Source: Vicia villosa (taxonomy: Eukaryota; Streptophyta; Magnoliopsida; Fabales; Fabaceae). Taken from it: a stretch of 64,000 nucleotides of DNA. Each line of letters starts with the position of its first letter. The stretch's first letter is position 1. The stretch covers positions 74,683,553 through 74,747,552 of the forward strand of contig NC_081185.1 of NCBI RefSeq assembly GCF_029867415.1. Reading direction: 5' to 3'. The translations under genes were made by a program, and so were the position numbers. The notes beneath the pieces were generated by a model. That model saw nothing but the letters and a program-made list of their open reading frames with translations, ran no database searches and was not told the origin of the DNA. Shown here in pieces: positions 33,598-42,881 of the stretch.

Positions 33598-34293
33598 GAA
33601 TTTTCTTATAAAAGAGGGGTTACCTTAAAAGTTTAGGAACACTTTAAATGAAGGACGAATCCTATTCAGGGGTGTTTTGGGAATTAAATGAAGGACGAAT
33701 CCTATTCCCGGATTCAAGAACACTTAAGATTAGGAGCGACATAGTCATGGAGACCCCCCTTGTGCATGCTTGGGGTTAGTCAAAATGAAGTTCGCGCTTG
33801 AGTTAGGCCTCCACTGGTTATTGTGTACCTCTTTTGCATGAAAGAGGTTTACTCATATATCTTTGGGTGCGTCGGAGCTCAGGGACCTTTAGTCACCTTT
33901 AACCCATCTTGACTTTTAGGAACATAGTGGGGGGGCTATTCTTGGTGCATGCCAAGTTATGGTCGCTACCCGATACTACAGCTCAGGTAGGTTTCTTCCT
34001 AAAGTATCATTGCGTGGTATGCATGTATCACGTTCGAGGGTGCTTTAGAGGGGGCTGACAATTCTAGGTCACTGGTAGAACCCGTTGCTGAAATCTCTTC
34101 ATCCATAGAAGTACCTTTGGGAAGGGTATCTCCCTCGGTCAAACTCCATGCAATCCAAGCCTAAGGAAATTGTGTGATTTGCATGGACTTATTTGTGTTT
34201 GTGATTTATGCATCCATGCATCATTCATACATATCATGACTAACTCATTCCAAGGAGTTAAAGGATTGTTAACCATAATTTGTTCTGTAGGTC
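33598..34293 (+). other. Ogre-2 untranslated leader
   Basis: About 700 bases without a convincing ORF. AATGAAGGACGAATCCTATTC occurs twice (about 33648 and 33688). It ends with a TTTGTTCTGTAG acceptor-like tract four bases before the ORF1 ATG. Confidence 0.6.
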
Positions 34294-34914
34294 ATGGAAA
34301 TCAAAGTTCGTAAACCTTTCTGCCTCAGTTTCAGAGGGATACCCACTTCTCTGAAGATTCTTTGTGATAATGTTTCTGGTGCTCTTGTGCTTTCCGAATC
34401 TCTTAACAGATTAATCAGCCTGGTACGGACCAAAGTGGATGAAACGCTCCTCAACACAATGATCCGGTTTTATGATCCGCTCCTTCATTGCTTTACTTAT
34501 AGGGACTTTCAGTTGGTTCCCACATTAGAGGAATTTTCCTCCATCCTAGGATTACCTGTGCTTATCAGATGCCCTACACTGGCGAAGAAGAGGTACTTAA
34601 GTTAGAAGATGTTGCTGCTGCATTGGATTTGCCTCGATCAGAAATCAAGAAATTTTGGGTGAATAAAGGAGAATATACCGGTTTACCGATTGACTTCCTG
34701 TATAGTCAAGCTGAAATCTTAATTAATGCTGCAAGTATGGGTGCTCTTGAAAAATTCCTCGCTTGCCTAATCTATGGGCAAGTTTTGTTCCCTCGTTATG
34801 ACAAAATTGTGGATGTGATTGCTCTTAAGATCTTCATTGGTAACAATCCGGTTCCAACTTTATTGGGTGACTTGTTGCATTCCATCCATCATCGATCATC
34901 TAAGGGCAAAGGTT
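34294..34914 (+). pseudogene. Ogre-2 ORF1, first half
   Basis: Homologue of the Ogre-1 ORF1, starting at the ATG 34294 (MEIKVRKPFC). Shared motifs are FYDPLLHCFT, QLVPTLEEF, IYGQVLFP and NNPVPTLLGD. A one-base deletion near 34563 shifts the frame; the second frame is open from the ATG 34569. At 34914/34919 the gene is split by Maximus-B; the reading frame resumes after the right-hand copy of the target duplication at 44097. ORF1 function is unknown. Confidence 0.85.
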
Positions 34915-34919
34915 GTATT

Positions 34920-36129
34920 TGTTAGAACAAGATTTGTTCTGATCAATTATCTTAGTTTTGATGATAACAATAATATGAATTTTGCTTAAGATAATATGGT
35001 ACTCTAATCCAATGCAATTTCCTTTTCAGGAAATATATAAAGAGTACGCATAATTCAGCGCTCAGAAGCTTTGTCTCAAAGGGTTCAGCATGCAACATCA
35101 GAACATGGTCTGGCAAGACATCAGAAGATGGTCGAAGCAGAATCAGAACATGGGTCTATGGAAGCATCAGAAGAACAAGAGAACAGAAGCACTGAAGTAC
35201 TGATGGTATCACGCTCAGAAGCACTTCAAGGTCAGAAGATCAGAAGATGCTATGCACCAAGCTGTTTGACTCTGATGATATTCAAACGTTGTATTCACAA
35301 ACATCAGATCAGAAGAAAGTACAAGTGGCAAGCTACGCTGACTGACAAAAGGAACGTTAAAAGCTATTCTAGGCTACGTCAGTAGACACAGCGTGAACAA
35401 GGCTCGAGGTAGTTGACAAAAGCGTATAACATTAAATGCGATGCTGTACGGAACACGCAAAGCATTAAATGCATTCAACGGTCATCTTCTCCAACGCCTA
35501 TAAATATGAAGTTCTGATGAGAAGCAAGGTTAACGATCCTGAACAAAACAATTCAAATTAACTTGCTGAAACTCTGTTCAAATCAAAACTCAGAATCTTC
35601 ATCTTCAAATCAAAGCTCACTACATTGCTGTTGTAATATATTAGTGAGATTAAGCTTAAACGATTAAGAGAAATATCACAGTTTGTGATTATCGCTTTTA
35701 AGAAGCAATTGTAATACTCTTAGAATTGATTACATTAAGTTGTAAGGAACTAGAGTGATCGTGTGGATCAGAATACTCTAGGAAGTCTTAGAGGTTATCT
35801 AAGCAGGTTGTAACTAGAGTGATCGTGTGGATCAGTAGACTCTAGAAAAGTCTTAGAGGGTATCTAAGCAGTTGTTCCTGGAGTGATCAGTGTGTGATCA
35901 GAAGACTCTAGAAGACTTAGTTGCTGACTAAGTGGAGAACCATTGTAATCCGTGCGATTAGTGGATTAAATCCTCAGTTGAGGTAAATCATCTCTGCGGG
36001 GGTGGACTGGAGTAGTTTAGTTAACAACGAACCAGGATAAAAATAACTGTGCAATTTATTTTTATCTGTCAAGTTTTTAAAGCTACACTTATTCAAACCC
36101 CCCCTTTCTAAGTGTTTTTCTATCCTTCA
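34920..36129 (+). repeat. 5' LTR of Maximus-B (1210 bases)
   Basis: TGTTAGAACAAG to TATCCTTCA. Two TATA-like boxes (35034-35041 and 35499-35506). Three units of about 64 bases at 35748-35940 (CTAGAGTGATCGTGTGGATC and CTTAGAGG(T/G)(T)ATCTAAGCAG). TCAGAA hexamers are dense at 35041-35310. A 104-codon frame (35071-35385) is open but unrecognised. Confidence 0.95.
35499..35506 (+). promoter_or_regulatory. TATA box of the Maximus-B 5' LTR
   Basis: TATAAATA in GCCTATAAATATGAAG. A second TATA-like box, TATATAAA, lies at 35034-35041. Which is used cannot be told from sequence; the downstream one has the better consensus and leaves about 600 bases of R-U5. Confidence 0.55.
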
Positions 36130-36147
36130 ATTGGCATCAGAGCGCCG
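36130..36147 (+). other. Primer-binding site of Maximus-B
   Basis: ATTGGCATCAGAGC directly after the LTR, identical to Maximus-A. Confidence 0.85.
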
Positions 36148-36215
36148 GTTCTAAGGTGCAAGCACTTAACCGTGTTTAGAAAAGATTCAGGAAGAGAAAA
36201 ACGCTTCAGTAAAAG

Positions 36216-38135
36216 ATGGTTGATGAAAGTGAAAAGTCTACACCTGTATCTACATCTGGCTCTGCTGAGCAATACAACGGTAACAATGGTTATACTAGAC
36301 CGCCGGTATTTGATGGTGAAAACTTTGAATACTGGAAAGATAAACTGGAAAGTTACTTTCTTGGTCTAGATGGTGATCTATGGGATCTTCTGATGGATGG
36401 TTACAAACATCCAGTAAATGCCAGAGGCGTAAAGCTGACAAGGCAAGAAATGAATGATGATCAGAAAAAGCTTTTCAGGAATCATCATAAATGCAGAACT
36501 GTTTTGCTGAATGCTATCTCTCATGCTGAGTATGAGAAGATATCTAACAGGGAAACGGCCTATGACATATATGAGTCCTTGAAAATGACTCATGAAGGAA
36601 ATGCTCAAGTCAAGGAGACTAAAGCTCTAGCTTTAATCCAGAAGTATGAAGCCTTCAAGATGGAGGATGATGAAGACATTGAAAAGATGTTTTCAAGATT
36701 TCAAACTCTTACTGCTGGATTGAGAGTTCTTGACAAGGGATACACCAAGGCTGATCATGTAAAGAAGATCATCAGAAGCTTACCCAGAAGATGGGGTCCT
36801 ATGGTGACTGCATTCAAGATTGCAAAGAATCTGAATGAAGTTTCTCTGGAAGAGCTTATCAGTGCCTTGAGAAGTCATGAAATAGAGCTGGACGCAAATG
36901 AGCCTCAAAAGAAAGGTAAGTCTATTGCATTAAAATCCAATATCAAGAAATGCACTAACGCTTTTCAGGCTAGAGAAGAAGATCCTGAAGAATCAGAATC
37001 TGAAGAAGAAGATGAACTGTCCTTGATCTCCAGAAGGCTAAATCAACTCTGGAAGACCAAGCAAAGGAAGTTCAGAGGCTTCAGAAGTTCAAAGAAATTT
37101 GAACGTGGAGAATCTTCTGATGACAGAAGATTTGACAAGAAGAAGGTCATGTGCTATGAATGCAATGAGCCTGGACACTTCAAGAATGAATGTCCAAATC
37201 TTCAGAAGGAAAATCCCAAGAAGAAGTTTCATAAGAAGAAAGGTCTTATGGCAACCTGGGATGAGTCAGAAGATGATTCAGACTCTGAAGATGAGCAGGC
37301 TAACTGTGCGCTGATGGCGACAGAAGATGACGGATCAGAATCTACATCAGAATCAGATTCTGAAGAGGTATTTTCTGAACTTACTAGAGATGAGTTAGTT
37401 TCCGGTCTAACTGAACTTCTGGAACTCAAGTCTCAGATCAGTCTCAAATACAAAAAGCTGAAAAAGCTATTTGAATTTGAAACAAAGAAGCTTGAGTTGG
37501 AGAATTCTGAATTAAAAGAAAAACTTTTAAAATTATCCAATAATGTTGGATCTCCTTCTGATTCAGAAAAATCCACTCCTAGTCTAAACCATATTCTGAA
37601 AGAATATGATTTAAGTTTCAGGAAGTTCTTATCTAGAAGTATTGGCAGAAGTCAGCTAGCTTCTATGATATATGCTGTGTCTGGAAACAAAAGAGTTGGC
37701 ATTGGTTTTGAGGGTGAAACCCCATACAAACTTGAACCTGTTGATGAAATGAAATTTACATACAAGCCATTGTATGATCAGTTCAAGTATGGCCACTCTC
37801 ATGATATTAGGCACACTTCACATGCTCAAAGTTTCCACATAACACACACCAAAAAGCATGTGACACAACCTAGGAAATATCATGAAACTCACATTAAAAA
37901 TTATCATGTTGTTCCTCCTATTGCTTACAATGTTAAACCCAAGTTCAATCAGAACTTGAGAAAATCTAACAAGAAAGGACCCAAGAAAATGTGGGTACCA
38001 AAGAAAAAGACTATTTCTTTTTCAGATTCTCTTGGTGACAAAGAAGATAAAAGTCAACATGACATGTCTCCTGGACTCAAGTTGGTCTCAACACTTGAAG
38101 GGAAGAAAGACTGTCTTCCAAGTTCTGGTACTTAA
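36216..38135 (+). CDS. Maximus-B Gag
   Basis: 639 codons from the ATG at 36216, the same length as Maximus-A Gag. CCHC knuckle at C313, C316, H321, C326. Differences from A up to residue 597 are few (for example N-D-P to N-E-P at 229, MAIED to MATED, MIFAV to MIYAV, YHAV to YHVV). After the WVPK motif the last 42 residues diverge completely, because the DNA switches to a diverged copy of the pol start. The intact frame shows that Gag is kept functional or was very recently copied from a functional source. In a pol-less element it would still package its own RNA. Confidence 0.95.
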   Translation: MVDESEKSTPVSTSGSAEQYNGNNGYTRPPVFDGENFEYWKDKLESYFLGLDGDLWDLLMDGYKHPVNARGVKLTRQEMNDDQKKLFRNHHKCRTVLLNAISHAEYEKISNRETAYDIYESLKMTHEGNAQVKETKALALIQKYEAFKMEDDEDIEKMFSRFQTLTAGLRVLDKGYTKADHVKKIIRSLPRRWGPMVTAFKIAKNLNEVSLEELISALRSHEIELDANEPQKKGKSIALKSNIKKCTNAFQAREEDPEESESEEEDELSLISRRLNQLWKTKQRKFRGFRSSKKFERGESSDDRRFDKKKVMCYECNEPGHFKNECPNLQKENPKKKFHKKKGLMATWDESEDDSDSEDEQANCALMATEDDGSESTSESDSEEVFSELTRDELVSGLTELLELKSQISLKYKKLKKLFEFETKKLELENSELKEKLLKLSNNVGSPSDSEKSTPSLNHILKEYDLSFRKFLSRSIGRSQLASMIYAVSGNKRVGIGFEGETPYKLEPVDEMKFTYKPLYDQFKYGHSHDIRHTSHAQSFHITHTKKHVTQPRKYHETHIKNYHVVPPIAYNVKPKFNQNLRKSNKKGPKKMWVPKKKTISFSDSLGDKEDKSQHDMSPGLKLVSTLEGKKDCLPSSGT

Positions 38136-38538
38136 ATCTGTTGAAGAAACTTTGTCTGAAGGAGATCAGAAAAGATAGTTTATCAATCATTTGTCTTGTT
38201 TGTTTCTCAAGCAATGGTGTTTCGTTCTTAAGTATTCTAAATGCTCTAAATGCTACAGAATATACAAAATTGAAACATTGATTGTGGACGAATCAATAAA
38301 CATCTGGTTTGATGATAAACTTGTTTCTGATAAAACAAAGCAACTTAAGAATTTCTGCAGATACAGTTTTGTCTTATCAGAAGCTGCAAAACAAAGAAGT
38401 GATCCTCCAGAAGTTGTGTATATCAGAAGTAATGGATCAGAAGATCATTCAGATTTATATCAGCACACTTCAGAAGGAGTGCTTCCAGAAGAGAAACTTG
38501 ATCAGATCAGAAACAGTGATCAGAATCTGAAGGCGTAA
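38001..38538 (+). pseudogene. Maximus-B pol remnants
   Basis: Two scraps. 38001-38180 aligns with the beginning of Maximus-A pol (AACATG...CTGGACTC, ACTTAAATCTG, GAAGGAGATCAGAA) but has many substitutions and no protease active site. 38210-38538 encodes ETLIVDESINIWFDDKL, matching the segment after the integrase core of Maximus-A (its residues about 418-436), and an open frame of 115 codons from 38191 covers it. All other pol sequence is deleted. Both scraps are far more diverged than the flanking gag and LTRs. Confidence 0.85.
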
Positions 38539-38931
38539 AGTCTATTTTGAAATTTACAGCTGTCATCTATTATCTTATGGTGAACACGTGTCTGTATGGT
38601 TTGTACAAAGCGTGCAGTTGAAAAGACGCCGACCTAGGTAACTGTTTTAAATCATTTCATTTACCACGTTCTCTCTCCTCACGTCACTCATCATTTAATA
38701 AAATTGATTTCCTTTGATTCTGGAACTGTTCAGTTTATATTTCTTTTTATTCTCCTTTTTCAAATCCGTCTCTATATATTCTTTTCAAATCATATCTTTC
38801 ATCTTTTTCGCTCCCTTGTCTCTCTCTCTCTCCTCGCATTCTCTCGTTTGAAAAGTTCTTAGCCGTTTTCTAAAAACCCTAATCGAAAACCCAGTTCGCT
38901 TTTCTTGTTCGTTTGTGTTCATTCTGCATCC
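38539..38931 (+). other. Spacer before the third ORF of Maximus-B
   Basis: About 390 bases, distantly alignable with the spacer after pol of Maximus-A (shared GTGCAGTTGAA, GACGCCGACC, TAGGTAACTGT, CTCTCCTCACGTCAC). A long CT-rich stretch (CTCTCTCTCTCTCC) precedes the ORF start, as in many plant 5' UTRs, so it could hold a subgenomic promoter or a splice acceptor. Nothing else seen. Confidence 0.5.
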
Positions 38932-41673
38932 ATGGCTGCCTTCTCATCCCAAAATGCTGAGTCATCTGTTCCTCATCATCTCCAAGAAGAGACTTTGCAA
39001 CTCACTCCTGTTGTTGCATGCTCCATTCCTAAAGATGAATTGGAAGTTCTGTGTGAACTCATGGTTGACTTTGACAACATTGAAGAAAACCAATTTCACC
39101 TTAAAGAAGACATCATCTTTCAAGGATGGACCTCGTTGTTTGCTGAGTTCGTTGGTCCAGTTTATCCGGATCTTGTCAAGGAGTTCTGGGCACATGCTGT
39201 GGTTGCTCCAAAATCTATACTTTCTTTCGTCCATGGAAAGTTTGTTGTTATTAGTGAAAACATCCTAAGAATGATGTTTGATCTGAAAAACCCTGAAGGG
39301 GTTTATGAGTTTGATCAAAGGGCAGATTTGGGAGATGTTCTATCCACTCTCTATCTAAATGTCAAGAAAACAAAATACGTCAAGGATTTGAAAGATGTCT
39401 ACAGAATCTGGACAAAGATCCTTCTTGGGTGTTTCTACCATAGGAAATCAACACATGCCTCGGATTTCATCAGTAATGATCAAAGGTATATTCTTTATTG
39501 CATTGCCACTCAAAAGAAGGTTGATGCGATTTACATTATCTTCAACCATATGTGGAAGGCAGTAAAGGATTCCAGAAACGCTTTCAGAAAAGAAAATGGT
39601 GGAACACTCATTCCTTTTGGTAGAATTATTACAAACCTTCTGGTGCATTCCAAGATTGTTGAGAGTCTGGAGTCTGAAGGTATTATCAAAGACCTTACTG
39701 TCACCTCTGGAGCCTGTCTTAATGCTTTTTCTTTAAAGAAAATGAAAATAATTGACACTATCCTCAAAGTTCCTCAACCTCTAGCTGGAACAAGAATCAG
39801 AAGAAAACCAGTACTAGCTGACTTTGAAACCTTCTTCAATAGTGAGGTACCTGAAGTCAGAACTAAGTATCTGAAGTCACAAAAAGAGGATAAGAGTCTT
39901 AAAGATCAAGACAAAGGTGCTCCTATTAAAGTGAATCGTAAGAGGGAAGAAAGGACCAAAAGAAAGTTTGATCATCCTGCTGCTACTACCAAGAAAGAAG
40001 TGGTCCCAGAAGAAGTCATTGCAAAGGTTGCTAAGGCTGTCTCTGCTGATTTTGAGAAGAAAAAGAAGGAAGCTGAGAAAAAGAAGAAGAAGTCAAATAA
40101 CAATGCTGAGATTGTTGAAGTTGTTGAGAAGAAGAAAATCAGAAAAAGAAAGATGATTCTTCCAGAATCTGATGAAGAAAATATCTCTCAAGAGGCTGAG
40201 AATCAACCAGAAGTTCTGGCATATGTCAGAAGGAAAGAAATCGCTAGCGGCAAAACAAAGATTATTGAAGAGCCGAAGAGTAAGAAGCAGAAGAAGACTG
40301 AGGATGTGGCCAAAGCTTTTCTGAGAGGTTCCAAAGGTATATGCATTTCTGAACCTGATTCTGTTCCTGCTGTTCGTTCAGAAGTTGCACCAATAGAGGT
40401 TGTCCCCACACCTGAACCAGAAAAAGCCACATCAGAATCATCTGTCCCTGTCCATGTTCTTACACCTCCATCTTCTCCTATAACCATTCCTTCCTCTCCA
40501 CCTACCATAAATCCTGTTCTGGATATACCACCCCTTCAAACTCTCTTTCCATCTCAACCTTCTCTCAATGCCACCCTTGAACATACTCCCTCCACCTCTC
40601 AAAACAATCCTTGTGATTCTCCTTTTCCAACCTCTGCATCACATGAGCAGCTGCTCCGTGATTGCAACTACACTCCCAAGCCTCGTCCTGAAGCTGAAGT
40701 GGTAGTGTTAGATTCTGATACTGAAGCAGAATCTTCTTATAGGTTGGATAGAGAACCTCATCCGTACTTCACTTCCAACCCTGCCTTTTCAAAAACCCAA
40801 ATAAAATTCCGCCCTGTATATCCTATTGGTGTCGTTTTTGAAAACATAAAGAGGAATCTCAGAAGTACCTTTGATACTCTCAGAATTGCTGAAAGTTCTG
40901 GATTGAATGATGTTGCTATGCGGAACTTCTGGAGGATCTTTCGCAGAGAATCAGATGCTCTGTTTTTAGAACTTCAGGAAGCCTGTGTAGCTGCTGCCCC
41001 ACGGCCTCGTGGAATTCTGAGGAATTATGAAGATTTCTGGTTTGCTAGTCTCAAAGGTAGATATCTGTTGGAAGAGAAGCCCTTCTTGGATGAGATGGAA
41101 CAATTAAGACTTGCTGCTGCATTGGAAGCCAATCCTTGCAGGGAGATTGTGGTCTGGATACCTCAATATCCTGTTCTGCTAGGAGACTTCAAGACTCTCT
41201 TTGACTTTCTGAGGGAAAACCCTTCTAAGAAAGACCCAAGCTTGGTCATTCCAGAAGTTGTTGACCCACCAGAAGTTGAAGGTCCTTCTGCTCCCAGGAA
41301 TCTAGCTGCCATTCTTCAGGCACTTGAGAATGGAGAATCGGAAATTCCTGCTGCAGAATATGGAGATGCTTCCATGCAAGAAGCAGATGTTGAAGATCAT
41401 GTTGCTAAAACTGTTCCTGTTGAGGAAATCCCTGCAAATGATCTATCTATGGAAGTTGCAGATCAACATGCTATTCCTGTGGTTGAAAGCGGTGAAGCTT
41501 CGTCTGATGAATCTTCTCGTCTTGCAAGGACTCTGGAAGAAATTCAGAAGAGACAGGATGAGCAAAGCTCACTCAATGCTGAGTATAGCGCCTTCATGGT
41601 GAGGCAAGAAGGACACAACAATATGGTTCAAGAGATGCTGACCAAGATCTTGTCAAGACTAGGGCCATCTTAG
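38932..41673 (+). CDS. Maximus-B third ORF, 913 residues (SIRE-type envelope-like position)
   Basis: ATG at 38932 (MAAFSSQNAES); an upstream extension to 38905 lacks an ATG at its start. Residues about 30-290 form a folded-looking domain (GWTSLFAEFVGPVYPDLV, FVHGKFVVISENI) that I associate tentatively with the putative plant transposon protein domain (PF20167). Residues 325-450 are strongly basic and coiled-coil-like (KKKKEAEKKKKKS, KSKKQKK), like nuclear localisation signals. About 460-620 are Ser/Pro-rich and acidic. A second conserved-looking part spans about 640-780 (FRPVYPIGVVFENIKRNLRSTF). No signal peptide or membrane helix is visible, so a true envelope role is doubtful. It occupies the third-ORF site of SIRE/Maximus elements. 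Fully open despite the loss of pol. Confidence 0.85.
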   Translation: MAAFSSQNAESSVPHHLQEETLQLTPVVACSIPKDELEVLCELMVDFDNIEENQFHLKEDIIFQGWTSLFAEFVGPVYPDLVKEFWAHAVVAPKSILSFVHGKFVVISENILRMMFDLKNPEGVYEFDQRADLGDVLSTLYLNVKKTKYVKDLKDVYRIWTKILLGCFYHRKSTHASDFISNDQRYILYCIATQKKVDAIYIIFNHMWKAVKDSRNAFRKENGGTLIPFGRIITNLLVHSKIVESLESEGIIKDLTVTSGACLNAFSLKKMKIIDTILKVPQPLAGTRIRRKPVLADFETFFNSEVPEVRTKYLKSQKEDKSLKDQDKGAPIKVNRKREERTKRKFDHPAATTKKEVVPEEVIAKVAKAVSADFEKKKKEAEKKKKKSNNNAEIVEVVEKKKIRKRKMILPESDEENISQEAENQPEVLAYVRRKEIASGKTKIIEEPKSKKQKKTEDVAKAFLRGSKGICISEPDSVPAVRSEVAPIEVVPTPEPEKATSESSVPVHVLTPPSSPITIPSSPPTINPVLDIPPLQTLFPSQPSLNATLEHTPSTSQNNPCDSPFPTSASHEQLLRDCNYTPKPRPEAEVVVLDSDTEAESSYRLDREPHPYFTSNPAFSKTQIKFRPVYPIGVVFENIKRNLRSTFDTLRIAESSGLNDVAMRNFWRIFRRESDALFLELQEACVAAAPRPRGILRNYEDFWFASLKGRYLLEEKPFLDEMEQLRLAAALEANPCREIVVWIPQYPVLLGDFKTLFDFLRENPSKKDPSLVIPEVVDPPEVEGPSAPRNLAAILQALENGESEIPAAEYGDASMQEADVEDHVAKTVPVEEIPANDLSMEVADQHAIPVVESGEASSDESSRLARTLEEIQKRQDEQSSLNAEYSAFMVRQEGHNNMVQEMLTKILSRLGPS

Positions 41674-42868
41674 ATTGAGTCTGTGTTGTTTCTTTCTTTT
41701 TGTTGCATCTGTCTTTGTGCATCTGATCTTTCTTGTCTTCATGTACTTCCATACCTGCTGTTTAAACTTCAATGAAATCATCTCCTTCCTCCGTGTGTTT
41801 CGTTTGTTTATCTCTGAATCTTTTTTGCTTTTTGATGATATGACAAAAAGGGGGAGAAAGATAAATGATAAATGATTTGATTTAATCAGTTGCATTTACT
41901 AACAAGAACTGCTAGTTCTATATGGTTTAAGTGTTTTGCAGGTATAAAGAAGTGAAGAGAATCTTCAAAGCAAACACAAGAAGCAAAACCATGGAAACTG
42001 AAGCAAGCTGAGTGCTATCAAGCTTCAGAAATCAGAAGCAAGAAAGAAGAATAGAATTTGATCCATATTTGTCTACTTGATCTGACAAAATTCTATTTTT
42101 GCTCTGATACATTATTTTAGCCTATATGGCTCTGATACATATCATGTGTTCTAATATACATTTTATGTTCTGACTCGTTCATGCTGACTTTTGTCGTTTA
42201 GTTTTTGTTCTGTAACATTTCAGGATGTAGAGATGCTCAGATGATGCTCTGGTACATTCAACAATGTTCTGATACAAATCTAGCATGAAGTGATGTTGGT
42301 AGAAATTCAAAGCTCTGAAGCTATCCGAGGGAAGCAGAAATCAGAAGCTGTGAATGTTCTAAAGATCCAGAAAACTCAAGTTCTGAAGCTGTCCTAAATG
42401 GAAGCAGAAATCAGAAGCTGTGAATGTTCAGAAGATCAAAGAAATTCAAGTTCTGAAGCTGTCCTAAATGGAAGCAGAAATCAGAAGCTGTGAATGTTCA
42501 GAAGATCAAAGAAATTCAAGTTCTGAAGCTGTCCTAGATGGAAGCAGGAATCAGAAGCTGTGAGTGTTCTAGGGATCTAAAGAAATTCTAGTTCTGAAGC
42601 TGTCCTATGGAAGCAGAAGTCAGAAGCTATGAATTCTCTAAAGACAGAAGCTTATATGATCGTCTCTACCGAAATAATCAGGGAAGTCTTTTATTAAAGT
42701 TCTTCGAGTATTTATTTCAGGGGGAGATTATTTATCTCAGGGGGAGATTGTTAATCTCAGGGGGAGACATATTCATATGCTTATGCTATAGCTGTGTAAT
42801 TTGTCTTTTGCCGTCTGTTCTTTCTGATCGCAAATTCATATCATTTATATATGTTTTTGTCATCATCA
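41674..42868 (+). other. Maximus-B 3' non-coding region
   Basis: From about 41850 it closely matches Maximus-A again. It holds polypurine-like boxes at 41844-41858, 42719-42729, 42739-42750 and 42759-42767, and the 70-base tandem repeat listed separately. No gene recognised. Confidence 0.8.
42300..42640 (+). repeat. 70-base tandem repeat of Maximus-B
   Basis: About five units with period 70 (starts near 42315, 42385, 42455, 42525 and 42595), core GAAGCTGTCCTAAATGGAAG then CAGAAATCAGAAGCTGTGAA. The two central units are nearly identical. Also present in Maximus-A. Confidence 0.9.
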
Positions 42869-42881
42869 AAAAGGGGGAGAT
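42869..42881 (+). other. Polypurine tract of Maximus-B
   Basis: AAAAGGGGGAGAT, directly before the 3' LTR. Confidence 0.9.

Noticed and set aside
35071..35385. 104-codon ORF present in all four Maximus LTRs
   Set aside because: The LTRs are nearly identical, so shared openness is not independent evidence. The peptide mirrors the TCAGAAG repetition and matches nothing known.
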